From Pelargonium tetragonum (lineage: Eukaryota > Streptophyta > Magnoliopsida > Geraniales > Geraniaceae): a DNA stretch of 64,000 nt. The stretch covers positions 1-64,000 of the forward strand of contig JAYMTL010000034.1 in assembly GCA_036897445.1 (NCBI GenBank). The letters run 5' to 3'. Shown piece after piece: positions 12,106-23,600 of this stretch. Below the pieces are notes generated by a model. The model did not search any database. It was given only the letters and a program-made list of their open reading frames with translations, and had not been told where the DNA came from. Position numbers and translations under genes: made by a program. Positions within the stretch are counted from its first letter, which is position 1; the number at the start of each line of letters is the position of its first letter.

Positions 12106-15100
12106 GGATATCCTAAGTACCCTTACTACCTCGTCATGGGTTATTTTTAAATTACAAAGACATAATCCTGAATCCTACGCAGGTATAGATAGTTTTGACT
12201 AGCTATACAGGGAGCCTTATTACTGCCGTACAATACACCGATACGCACCTGACTAAAGCTCTACTCACGACAGTCAAGAAAGACATACCCTATGCCACGA
12301 CTAAATGCTTTGTATTTTTGACTAAGTCTTTACCTTCCAATACTAAAAGTTAACGAATAGCTGCAGGTTTCTACCCCTGTTTGTAGGAAAGAGTACGCGC
12401 AGAATTTCTATTTAAGAGAGCAGATAGAAGTCTCCTTTTTAAGCGCTTTTTTTATAAGGGTAGCCTAAGCAAAATTACAAAATGTAGAACCTTACTCTTT
12501 AGCATCGAGGTAGAAATGGGAATTCGGAAGAGACAAATTCTGCTAGACCCAAAGTTATCTAAGTATAACTACGGACCTAGCTTCAAGAAGTTACGGGATC
12601 CTGCTAGGATTTTCTGTAGGTAAGGTCTTTCTGGACACCGGCTATTCCGACTTTTTATAACGGGAATCCTTTAATCAGTTAGGCTTGGACTTTTCAAATT
12701 CTATATTTCATTCGGTAATTTTAGCCCCTAAGAATTTCTCCTCTTACTGGTTGGTAAAGACTGTAGAAGGGTTCTGTGTAGGGATTCGTTTTATAACTAG
12801 ATTAATATTCTAGAGATTTTTAATCACCTTATGTCTCTTCGGATCTTCTAAAAGTGTTTACTCAAGGTAAAGGAAGAGAAACCTATTAATAGATAGTAAG
12901 ATAAAGTGCAGTAGAATTTTTAGATTTACAGTTTATACACAAGGATTTCGCAGGCAAAAAATAACCTTCTTTACAACTTCTTTAACTTAAGTTCGGGATT
13001 AGGAAAAGGAAACTCTGTTTTTTATGCGCCCACTACAATAACCTTCCTTAAAACCTACAATCGGAAACACCAAGAACTGGAAAAACAGGCCTAATCTACA
13101 ACTTAACTTTGGTTTTCTTCTGCAGCTGAAGAAAGGAAGAAATTCCCTACCCTTGAAAAAGACCTTTTTACAGAAGCACAAGGAAGAGAGCTTTCTATTT
13201 TGATTCCTTGTAGCTCATAAACCCTTTCTTAAATAACCTGGTTTAGAGGCTTTTTCCTTTAATTCTACTTAAGCCCTTACTGCAAATTCTTTTTTTACTT
13301 TAGGAATTTTAAACCCATAAACCAAAACTCCTTGCTTTAGTACTATATTCCTGAATGCCTTTAACTTGAAGACAAATACGGGAATACAAAGGTTCAAATC
13401 TGATCTGACGGATTTCTTACTCATAATACCTTGGATCTATACCTTCTCTATCTGCAGTTAAGAGTTTTTCTTTCAGGAAGGGCGTAGCTCCAAAGAAGAG
13501 TCTTAGATTTATCCTAGCTAATAAAAGGGTGTGAAAGGTATGCAGAAGAGTAAGATACCGAGTCTATCTAGTCTAGAGTTATCATGAAGAGTAAAGAGTT
13601 GCTTTTCCTTTGTTTTACAGAGTTTCCCCTTTCGAATTAAAGTAAATTACTGTGACAAAGCTCTCTTAATAAGCATGCGAGTCTAGGGGTTCCGTGTATA
13701 TTGCAAAAAGCTAAACCCTATTTTTCAAGGGCAATTAAATACTATATAAGGGAACTCGAAAGTTTTTAGGCATTAATATAACGCTTTTTGTAGATTGCTT
13801 TACTCTTTAGATTTAAGGCATAACTGGAAGTTGGAGAAATAAAGGGATTCCCGTAAACATATGAGTAGCTTAAAAACAGCTAAATTATAATAAAATAACA
13901 GTTAAAAACGGACTTAAATAAGGAAAACCCTCTGAATGAACTAAAGCGGGGAATCCTAATTAAAAAAAGGTAGGAACCCTTCTTCCCTTAAGGAGGGTTG
14001 AGTTCTAGCCAAGATCGAAGAACGGAAAATCATATATGTTAGGTCTAAAAGTCTAGATAACACATTAGATTTAGCTTGAAAAAGGTCCCGTGAAAATCCT
14101 TAGAACTTTGTTCTCACACAGCCAGGGATGAATGAATCAAAAATTTGCAGCGCGTCGTATTGGTAGTTTTAGTTGCATTTATAAGGAAATAAGGAGCCCT
14201 GTGTAGTGTAAACAAAAGCTAATAGTGCTCATAGGCAAGCTATCTTAAAGTTTTTTGCTTTGGGGCGAGCAGCTTAGAGGTTTTTTTCTCTTATGTTACG
14301 TCCCTCTATATAAACCCTATCGTGGCCCAGACATTACATTAGCTTAGATTCTTAGTATAGTATATACGGGTGTTAAAAGGAGGACCCGTTAAGATTAGTA
14401 AAGCTCTAATGAAAGCCTAAACTGCGATTCTAAAAAGAGTTATAATTTAGTAACTTCCTTTTAGGGCAGCGCCCTTAATAAGCTGAAATTTTTCATTTTT
14501 CGTGAGTCTACTTGGGTACTAGGTAAAAGTGGATCCTACCCAAAATGAGAGGGAGTTCCGGTTGATAGATTAAGTCAACTTTTTTGTTTTGTGTGTTACT
14601 TGAGAAAGGGTTATACCTTTCTTAATTTTGAAGAAGGATCTAGAAGCCCTTTAGTAGCAAGTCGGGAGAGCTTTTAACGGCAGAAGTTAGACTGGGTAGA
14701 ATTTTTCTAAAGTTCTTCTTATTTTATCCCTTTTAGTATAGCTTTCTTTTCAAAAGGGCTTTTCTTATACTTATAAATATTCCAAAGTGCAAAACCTTTA
14801 CCGCGTTTGGCACCCCGCAATAAGGCTTAAGACTTTTCTTAAGATATTTCTGAAACCAGACTTTAAATTACTCAAACTCGGGAGCTCTAATTAAAGGAAA
14901 TTCCCTAAAAATCCCTAAAGCTATACCCGGATATTAGGGACTCGCGTAACTCGAGAACCTGAAGCTGAAGAATAGAAACTTATTAAGCAAATTTTGTGAG
15001 TAATCCCAATACCTTACCATAAACGAAAGAGGTAGGTACCCTTTATTAGGTCTCAATATTTCAAAGGTACTACTGCTCATACTTTCAAAGATTCGGACTT

Positions 15101-15169
15101 AAACTTTTTATCTTCTTTTTACAGTCAAAAATTCTATGTAAAGAGGGTTGCAATTTCGTATGAAATATC
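12106..15169. other. No gene recognised
   Basis: Only chance-like frames (for example 12999-13181, minus) and short palindromes, including GGAGTTCC at 14552-14559. An isolated TTCAAAT at about 13395 has no pairing T-stem. Confidence 0.65.
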
Positions 15170-15472
15170 TCACTCAGATTCCTCTCTTAAATTAACAAGG
15201 GGCCTTTTATATCCTCTAAGGAAAAGCCTGTAAGTTTTTGTTTCCTCTAAAAGCACTTCACATTTTGCGCATTTCATAGCTTTGGTTTTCTCAATCACCT
15301 GTATCCCTGTTTTTTTGGCCCCAGTTTTCTTAGTCTTTGTAATACCCCTTATCTGAGTCTCAATCCTTAGGCCTAGAGCTATGTGCTTACTCTGTATCCT
15401 GATAGAGCCTACCCTGCATACCTTAAAGAACTTTTTATTAGCGGCTAGGATACTTGCCAGAACTATAACTTT
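15170..15472 (-). CDS. Unassigned basic 100-codon open frame, R-family related
   Basis: From just after a TAA (15473-15475) the minus strand is open for 100 codons to a TGA at 15170-15172. The product is Lys/Thr/Arg/Ile-rich. In order it has a short hydrophobic start (VIVLASILAA), a basic region (GSIRIQSKHIALGLRIETQ), a repetitive stretch RGITKTKKTGAKKTGIQ and a Cys pair in MKCAKCEVLLEE. There is no ATG before codon 67, so a conventional start is missing. Its composition sets it apart from the other frames here. The Gly-Ile-Thr/Lys pattern links it to the R family. A real gene with a non-ATG start, an exon, or an in-frame fragment of a repeat are all possible. I do not recognise the function. 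Confidence 0.25.
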   Translation of the reverse strand, partial: KVIVLASILAANKKFFKVCRVGSIRIQSKHIALGLRIETQIRGITKTKKTGAKKTGIQVIEKTKAMKCAKCEVLLEETKTYRLFLRGYKRPLVNLREESE

Positions 15473-15475
15473 TTA

Positions 15476-16075
15476 GTGGCTTAATTCAGAGCCTCCTTCC
15501 CTGAAACCCGCTACCCCAGACTAAGCTTAAAAATTGTATAGGGAAATGGGCCCTTACCCTTACTGACTACCAGAAAACCGGAAACCTAGAACCAAAAGGG
15601 AACAACACAAGCAGGCAACTCCCCTCCACTTCTCTATTTACAAAAACCTCTTGGATACTCTAAAACAAGCAGAACGTTGAGAATTCCTTTATAGAACCTA
15701 CTTCTTAGATTTTTGCTTGTTAGGAAATCCTTAACTTTATATTAAGAAATCCAAGATTTAGGGGGTAGAGAAGGTATAGCCGGGAGGAAAAGGGGTATTA
15801 TAGCTCTTAAGAAAGTTTAGATATATCTCCTAAAAGTACAGGTTATAAGAAAGAATTTACAGATATTTACATGAGCCTTTCTTGTTCCTTAGGCATTTTC
15901 TTAGAAATAAGCCCCCGGTGAGGGATTAAGTCACTGGTGAAAGGGAACTCTATATCTTAGCTATAATTAATTAGAAGAGTTAGGGATTTGATTAGGAATA
16001 GTAGAAGTCTCTTTTTTTGTACTTTAAAGTTTCAGACTAAGGAATCCGGTTTAGAAAGGTAATCCAGTAAGTTCT
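15476..16075. other. No gene recognised
   Basis: Spacer between R copies. Nothing identifiable. Confidence 0.65.
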
Positions 16076-16200
16076 TAAGAATATCTTAATAAAACCGAAA
16101 AGGCAGGTAAATATTGACTCAGAAAGATATAGCTGCTAAGAAGTAGATGGGTATAGGAATAGGTAAGAAAGAAAAGGTTTCCTTTTCTGAGGAAAGGTAG
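16076..16200 (+). repeat. R-family copy
   Basis: The plus strand is purine-rich. One frame reads RKDIAAKK, a TAG, then MGIGIGKKEK, closely parallel to KGIAAHRKAGIGIADKE of the 50.9 kb copy. The frame is short and interrupted, so no gene is claimed. Confidence 0.4.
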
Positions 16201-16439
16201 AGAAGTTCGTAAGCAGTAGTTGTTGGTTATAACAAAGTAGTTCATAAAACTTGCATTAACCTACCTCCGTTACACTAAGGTCGGGAAGAGTAATGTATAA
16301 TGAATCTTACTAAGTTTCAATCCTACTAGAGTAATAAGCTTAAAGCAAAGAGGAAATCCCCTAAAACCTTAAAAAGTACTATCTATACTATTTATAACCA
16401 GTCTTTCCTATAGACTACATAGCTTGCTTTTACATAATA

Positions 16440-16525
16440 AAATATTCAGAGGTTCTTATAAGGTAAACCTTACTAAGAGAATACATTAACACAGGAAGAC
16501 ATAGGTTCTAATCCTATAAAATTTC
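16440..16525 (+). pseudogene. tRNA-like element with perfect T-arm
   Basis: AAATATT (16440-16446) pairs with AAAATTT (16518-16524) at six of seven positions. ATAGG-TTCTAAT-CCTAT (16501-16517) is a perfect five-pair T-arm with a canonical seven-base loop. A hairpin TAAGG/CCTTA sits where a D-arm would lie, but about a dozen bases beyond the acceptor. The anticodon region shows TTAAC without a convincing stem. Length is 86 nt. It is either a degenerate tRNA or a tRNA-like relic. Confidence 0.4.
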
Positions 16526-16559
16526 TTCATCTCATTTCTTACTCTTAATTATCCTCTTA

Positions 16560-16740
16560 CTCAGGCCTAAACCCTTCTTTCTTTACCAGTAGCTTTTCTT
16601 AAGAACTAGACTCTGGATCTCCATCTTAGTCTGTACCCAACTCTTGCTGATACCTATACGCCTCTTCCTCCTTTAGCCTTTATCTTGAGGACCATACCTA
16701 ATCCCCTTGTACTATACTCCTTGTAAACTATAACTGTGCA
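16560..16740 (-). repeat. R-family copy, diverged
   Basis: On the purine-rich minus strand one frame reads STRGLGMVLKIKAKGGRGV, then a TAG and VSARVGYRLRWRSRV. GCGTATAGGTATCAG matches the GTATAGGTATC block of the 50.9 kb copy. Several stops interrupt the frame. Confidence 0.35.
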
Positions 16741-19700
16741 GCTTTTTTTATACTTAACATTAATAGCGTAGAGGCTAATACAGTGCAATTCCCGGAGAAT
16801 TTTATATTCTCCTTTACCCCACCAGAACTAGGTAGAGAAAAGCCTCTTTGGTCTCTATACCCTTAAAAGAAATTCTATAAAATAACTATTATATTTGAGC
16901 TTTTCCTCCTGCCCAACTTTTTACTTAAGCAGGAGTTCCATAGCCAAAGGGATTCGCTCGGAAAGCATTAGAAAACCCCGCTCAGAAGGGCTTGATATTA
17001 CTTTGGTTTTAGATAAAATTGAATCTTGTTATTCGAATTCGAGTAGTAGACCCATAATTTAAAGTCGCAGTAATTTGATAAAAACGCAGGTCAGTCAAGA
17101 CTCTATAAAAATAAAGAAAAGGGTTTTTCTAGACTCTAGTAAAATCCTAAATTTCAAGGGTACCTAACTTATTCTCATTTTTTGTATATTTAACCGGCAT
17201 TACCGAGGGAACTTCGGCTTTACTGTATAGGTACACGCTTTTTTTAAGAAGAATGGCAAGGGAAACCTTGCGGCAAAGCAAGCCTCTGCTGAATGCGGAA
17301 ACAGCTAAATGCTATTTTGGAACATTATAGAAGTTAGTTTGGCATTCTTTTTTTACTATCTTTAAGAAACCTAGTTAACCTCTTCTAGAACTGAAAAGCC
17401 GGTTTAAAGGAAACTCTGAGTGTACCCTAAAGTTGGTTTTAAAATGTATTTTAACTTTACAGGATAGGTATAAATTTATACGTGCTTTAGAAGCTAACCC
17501 TGGAATACCTTGCCTTTTTTAGGAGGCTTTTTTTCTTTAGAGTCCTCGCTATAACTTATGCATTAATTTGACAAGATACTGAGTCAGGGTCCTCTCGGAA
17601 GAAAGAGGGGATATTGGCATTACCCTAAAAATAAGCTAAGGAAAAACTAGGATCTAGTTCTTTTTAATTGCAATCCTAAAATCCGAAAGGTACGCTTATG
17701 CTTTATAAATAAACCTAAAAAAATCTTCTCACTTGCGAAAGAATTTTTATAAACTTAAGTTTTCCCTTTTTAGGTACTAATATGACTTCTTTCTTAAAAA
17801 GGATTGGCACATTCAACTTTGATAGCAGTAAACTCAGAATTAAAAAGAGATTCGATCGATAAGGGTGGGTATTTCTCATGTGTAGCCCCCTTTTGTGATT
17901 GCAGGTTCCTGAACAAGCAATATTATAAGCTTTTTGATTTGGTATTCTTGTGCAGTAACCTCTTTTATACTAGAAAGTTTTATCCGTGTGCTACAGAAAT
18001 AAGATATCTCTTAGCGATAGGGACATTTTTATTTATTATATTTTAGAGTCTTAATTAAGGAAAGTTCCTCGATGTAGGTAAGGGGTTAAAGTAGCCGAAT
18101 CCCCCGTAGATCTAAGTATCAATAACTATTAAAAGAAGAAGCCTTTTTAATCGCAGCTCTACCTGTTATAACTTTAGCTTTGGTTAGCGTTCGTTAAGGT
18201 TTCTTTTTTAAGCCCCATAAATTTGAGGCACTAATAAGGGCATGCGCTGAATACGATATTGTGGCATGTAGTAAGTCCAGCCGAAGGCAAAAATAGGATA
18301 GCTAATTTAAGATTTTTTGTATTAGTACTTAGATATTCCGAAACGTAAGGGTTTGTTTGACTCGCGGAGGCAGGTGCTCGGTAGGAATTTTGCAAATATA
18401 AGGACTTCTTATGGGTTCGAAACCCGTTCATAAATGCTGCTTATATAGTTTTTGGAATAGGGTTATTAAAAAGCGTAAACCATCAAACCGACACAATTAT
18501 CATACAAATATATATAAGAGACTCTTTTCATTGATTGAATGGAGCTTTTTATTACAGAAAATCGGGTAATAGATCTGTATATGCCTCGTCCGGAAGCAAA
18601 TGCCTAGTAACTTTTTCCTCAAAAACTAGGAATTTGTACGATTGGGGCTCTCCCTTGGAAGGGGTCCGTAGTCCTTTAGACGTTCAATTCCTTTTTTGCC
18701 ATATATTAAAGTCTTCCTGCGTTGCGGAACAGTCCCGGTACTAATTATTAAATTATCTTTTTTGATTTGGAGGAAAAACAAGGAGCTCCTCAATACGGGA
18801 ATATATGCCCTTGAACCTTTACGCGTCGGATATTGGCAGTTTCGATTTAACAACTACCAAGGAAGGGGATGAAGTGATAGATCGTATTAAGTCTAACTAA
18901 AGTTCTGTTTAGTATTAGCAAGGCAGGGAGTTCTAGAGATGTCTATATAAGTGATTTTCTGAGTATAAAAAGGATTTTCATGTTTTCTGTAGTAATAAGA
19001 TTAGGAATTTTTCTTGAATAGAATTGCCTTAATTCAGGTGTTGCTTCTTTAAGTGTAACTAATAAAGTCAAAATAGACAGAATTTCTTGTTGTAAGAGAA
19101 CCCTTGTTTCCGGGAATCCTCCATTACCCGCTTTTTTATAAAGGAGTCCACAATTGAAAAAGAAAGGCTTTCGAAAAGAAGAGCGCTGTATATGAAAAAC
19201 CCATGTGACAGATATTTCTACAGGATAAAAGGAACCCTTTTACAGAATCCAAAAAGTGGCTCTAAGCAGGTCAATAGTGCAAAATCTTCTTATCAAGGGG
19301 GTAGGTCTAGGACTCTTATATGTAAGTGCGCAAGCTTTGAAACCCCTTACTTTGAGGGTAAACTAGAAGGATACCCTTGGTTTTAGACCTCCGAAAATAT
19401 GAAAACGTAAGCCCATTTTAGATACAATATAAGGCAAAGCCAAAAAGTAACTTTCAAAAAATCTACAAAGAGTCCTCTCGATAAATGAGTTACGAACGGC
19501 TTACTTTTTACACGTCAAATAGGAAGTCTTGTGAGCCAAATTCGGATCCTAAGGGTATCTATATCCTTTCCTCAAGTTCTTAAGGTTTGCCAATAAGGCT
19601 CTTTTTTACGCGGGGGTATACTACTTCTTTACTGGATTTCCTTTAAAATAGGGGCTGTTGGAATTTATAAGTTTTGTTAAGCGTATAAATAGAAAATCGA

Positions 19701-20673
19701 TTTGAAAGGAGGACTGAGGTAATTATGGATATTGTACAGATGTAAACTGATAATAACAAAATTGAGAATGAAAATCTTCACCTAGGGATTTTAAAGAAAA
19801 ACATATGTATCTTTTCGAATTAACCTAAAATTTTTAAGTACTAAACTGAGTTTTTTGCTAACTCAACAAGGGTCGAATACTTCCTCTGGAGAACGACAAG
19901 ACTTTTAGTTTTCTATACTATAAAGGGGCGTATTTTCCATAATTAGATACATATCACATCTCTTAGTCTTAGACTGTCTTAAATTTTCTCTTTCCCTAAA
20001 TACTATCCAACCGAGCTATGAAAGTCTATTCTATTTTATAGGCTTCTATTAAGTAAGTATATTAAGTAGGCAAGGGCTAACTTGAGAGAATTCTAGGTAT
20101 TTTTGCTCCGCATATACTGCCTCTCGAAATTTAGGATTTTACTAGACATATCTTCATTATTTCAAGGTAAAGCAATCCCTCAAAGGATATTTGAGCTTAT
20201 TCTTTATAAATGAAATTTGAAAATGACTCAGAAATGCTTTTATACAGCTAGGGGCTTCAAGGCAAACCCGGGAAATAAAATCTCTTTTTGGCTGTAGAAG
20301 GACTTTCCCAAAAATCTCAAGGTTTAATATTAATAGTGGAGAGATTCTATAAAAAAAAGAACTAAAAAAATACGGAGTAGGGATCCTTTGTAAGTTACTT
20401 TTGATTGCTCCTATTAATAGGATAGCTTTTTTTGGACAGGTATAATGTCAGCATACATCTTACTTATATAGTTGTGGGCCAACTTGCTATCTCATACGAC
20501 CTACCGTAAAACAGCTGACTCTTTCTTGTCTAATTTATACTCATTTCGAAAGACACTCTATAGTTAAAATATTACTCATAAAAATAGAAAAACCCTGAGA
20601 AGGATCCCGGAATATCTCTTTATAATACTTTGCGCTTATAGGGTTCCCTTATATATCTTTTATTTTATCCTTC
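16741..20673. other. No gene recognised
   Basis: Chance-like frames at 17804-18046, 18231-18431, 18535-18744 and 18626-18853. A T-arm-like ATGGGTTCGAAACCCGT at about 18409-18425 pairs well locally but has no acceptor or D-arm. A perfect AGGAGCTCCT palindrome lies at 18781-18790. Confidence 0.6.
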
Positions 20674-20674
20674 T

Positions 20675-20683
20675 GGGGGGGGG
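20675..20683 (+). repeat. G9 homopolymer
   Basis: A run of nine G residues in AT-rich DNA. It may mark a length-variable site. No gene depends on it. Confidence 0.7.
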
Positions 20684-23600
20684 TTACCGGCTCTAATTTT
20701 GTATGTGCCAAAAGGAGGGTCTAACTTTACGGCTCTATATTAATGATAAATAGGATTCTTAACTATTACTATTCCGATTTCCTATACCTACCTAGCAAAC
20801 ATGGGCACTCCTTTGACAGAATTGGGGTCTTAAATCCGTGTGTCCGCTACACACTAAATTAAGAGGATTGCGTTATAACACAAGAGCTGCAGCCTACATT
20901 ACTAAAAAAAGACTTAATTTTAATAAACCAGAAAAGTCAATTAACCAAGCAAGATACACTGCAAACCCTAGGTTAACTGGAAGAGTAGAAACTTGTAGAA
21001 TTCTAATAGAAGCTCCTATTTAACTAAAAGAAAATTGGCAAGTAACTTATTCAAATAAGGCTTTATCCTAAAACCAAACATCCACGAATTACTACATTGC
21101 TTTTTTCGAACGCTTACTTATCGTTACTGACTCCAGTAAATACGATTCACTAGAGTACCTTTCCAAAAGTCCTATCAAGAAAAAAGTTTTTTCCCACATA
21201 TTTTGAAGTTCCTGCTTTGTTTTATAACAGATCCTTACACTGCTTTCAAGTTCTGAAATCTAGGTTATGATGATAAGTAAAGAATTTAACCTGTAAGCAT
21301 ATAAATTTCCCAAGTCTTGCAGTAAGGATGGTACAATTATCCACTGGATACATTCAATTCGCTAGGGGCGGCCCTAAGATTCCTAGGGACTCAAAAATTT
21401 TTAGGGGAAAATTTGAAATTGGACTTATAACTTATATAGTAAAAGACTTTTCTGGGTCAAGCCGTACGTACCGAGTTTATTTAAAAAAGATCCTCGTTTT
21501 TCCAAATTAAGGGTTTTCTATATAAATATCATTTCAACAGGAGTCTCCTCGTATTACTTTCATAAGGAAATATGAAACGAGGGAACTCTTAGTAACTCAA
21601 TAGGGTATTAAGGTTGTGTATTTTTAGGTTTACCGCTACCTTCAAAATAGATATCTAGTCTCTAATTTATTTCATAGATTCGGGTCAAAAGGGGGACTCT
21701 AGTAACATCTAACATACAACTTTTAGACCTATTCCTTCTTTTTTTATACTTTACTAAACAAATAAGGCTCAAAAAACTACCCTAAGGATTTTGACGGAAA
21801 GCCAAAGAAAGCTTTTCTTGTAGACATAAACCCGTTAGTAATGACAATAGCCTCACTATAAACACACCTAAAAACATTTCTTGTTTTTCCAGATACTTAA
21901 TTTTGACAAAAATCTTACTCTATAGCCGCTAATATATGACGAAAAGGGCCCTTAGTTAGGTCAATCTGGGCTCATTTTGAAAGTAACCAAGTTGAAAATT
22001 TTGTAGAAGCAGTTTGATAGCTTCCTTTGGAGAAACTCATACACATACCGAGAATTGCAAGGGCTTATAGTAGACCTTTAAAACTAGAAAAATAAGCATA
22101 ACCCTGAAAGGACTTTTAAAAGGTAGTTCGTAGGGTTAGTGATATATGCAAGTTTTTACCTGGCGGAGATAAAACTATAATTGAGAACAAACGCCCATTA
22201 AGAGAAGGGGGTTCCTTCATTAATTTGATCCAAGATTTTTGGCACTAATTCTATTACGGAAAATCTAAAGAGACGCTGGCGATATATTCCCTATCCGTAG
22301 AGCGCTTGGCAACCTATAAGCTTCCCTTTTACTTACTTTTAGTAGCGTGTATCGACATCGACAAGGTTAAATAAACCATGGAAACTACACGCTTTATAAA
22401 CAAAAAGTAGAAAGGGCTCTAGGCAAAGTTTTTCTAACTATTCGTATCACAGGAATCTCCTATAACATTCGGAATCTTAGTCACTATCATGTAAATAGCA
22501 AAACCTTGAATCTTACTCTTCAACCAAAAATCTGAGGAAAGGGCGTGACCTACAACACGCTTTACTAACCTCTTGTATAAAAAGTTTTTCCTATCTATGT
22601 ATTTTACTTAGGTTTTCTTATATTAAATCTCGGTCCACCCCTTCTAAATCATCCTATTTGCTTTTGCTTGCACTGCTCTTTTTTAGCGTATACCATAAAG
22701 GACCCTTTCCCTATTATTATACTTACTGAGAAATATATCTCAAGTTAGTATATCAAAAAGTTAACAAATACTAGAAAGATTCTGACTTAATTTCAGTTTC
22801 TAAAAAGCTTCTTCTAAAATAAAATGACTTTTGTCCAAATTAGGTTCCTATTATGTTTTGCGATAACTCTGCCCTTTAGAAGGGCTCCCCTTGTAGATTC
22901 TTTTAGATTAGAATAAAGAATTTTTAACCCCTATTAAGGAACTCCCCCTTTTTAAGTAATGTCATGTATTTTTTCTTTTTGCAGCCGGGTTTTCCTTTCC
23001 TATATAAGGAATCCGCCCTTTTGTCTGGAACTTGACGTTGTATATAAAAAGAAAGTTAGTAAAGATAAAAATTTTAGAATTATATAAAACTTATTTGATA
23101 GAAACTCGCTCAATTAACCTTATTTTTTAAGGAAACCTCATTACAATCCCGAAAACAGAAAGCTTTCAATTTTGTGACTGATTTTTTCGTTTTGTATGTC
23201 TGCTTTTAAAGAATATCAATTAGACCCGGTGGCTTGGCTATTCATAGAAAGCAGGACTTAAAGAAAATTTGCATTGAAGCACTCATTCGTTTTGACTCTT
23301 TTTCAGTGACTTTATTATAAGGGCGGTTTGGGAAATTCGTCTAGGGTAGATAGTTTTGCAATTGATTGTAAGGTATAACTAGGGTTTGGGTCTAAAGTAC
23401 ACAATTACGGCACTTTTGTAAAAAAACTTAGATAAGGAACCTTTACTTATAGAACACTCGAAGGGCACTTTTCTAGTTAGTGTAGGAACTTTATCTAAGG
23501 TATCAAATTTTAGCTTCTTAGTTTTTAGTTGAATTCCAGTCGAGGACTGCCTAGTTGTTATACCCGAGTTAGTAAGATTTTCTTTTTCCTTCCCTAAGCT

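Noticed and set aside
18231-18431. tRNA-like T-arm ATGGGTTCGAAACCCGT and an overlapping 66-codon frame
   Set aside because: The T-arm is isolated and the frame has no family signal.
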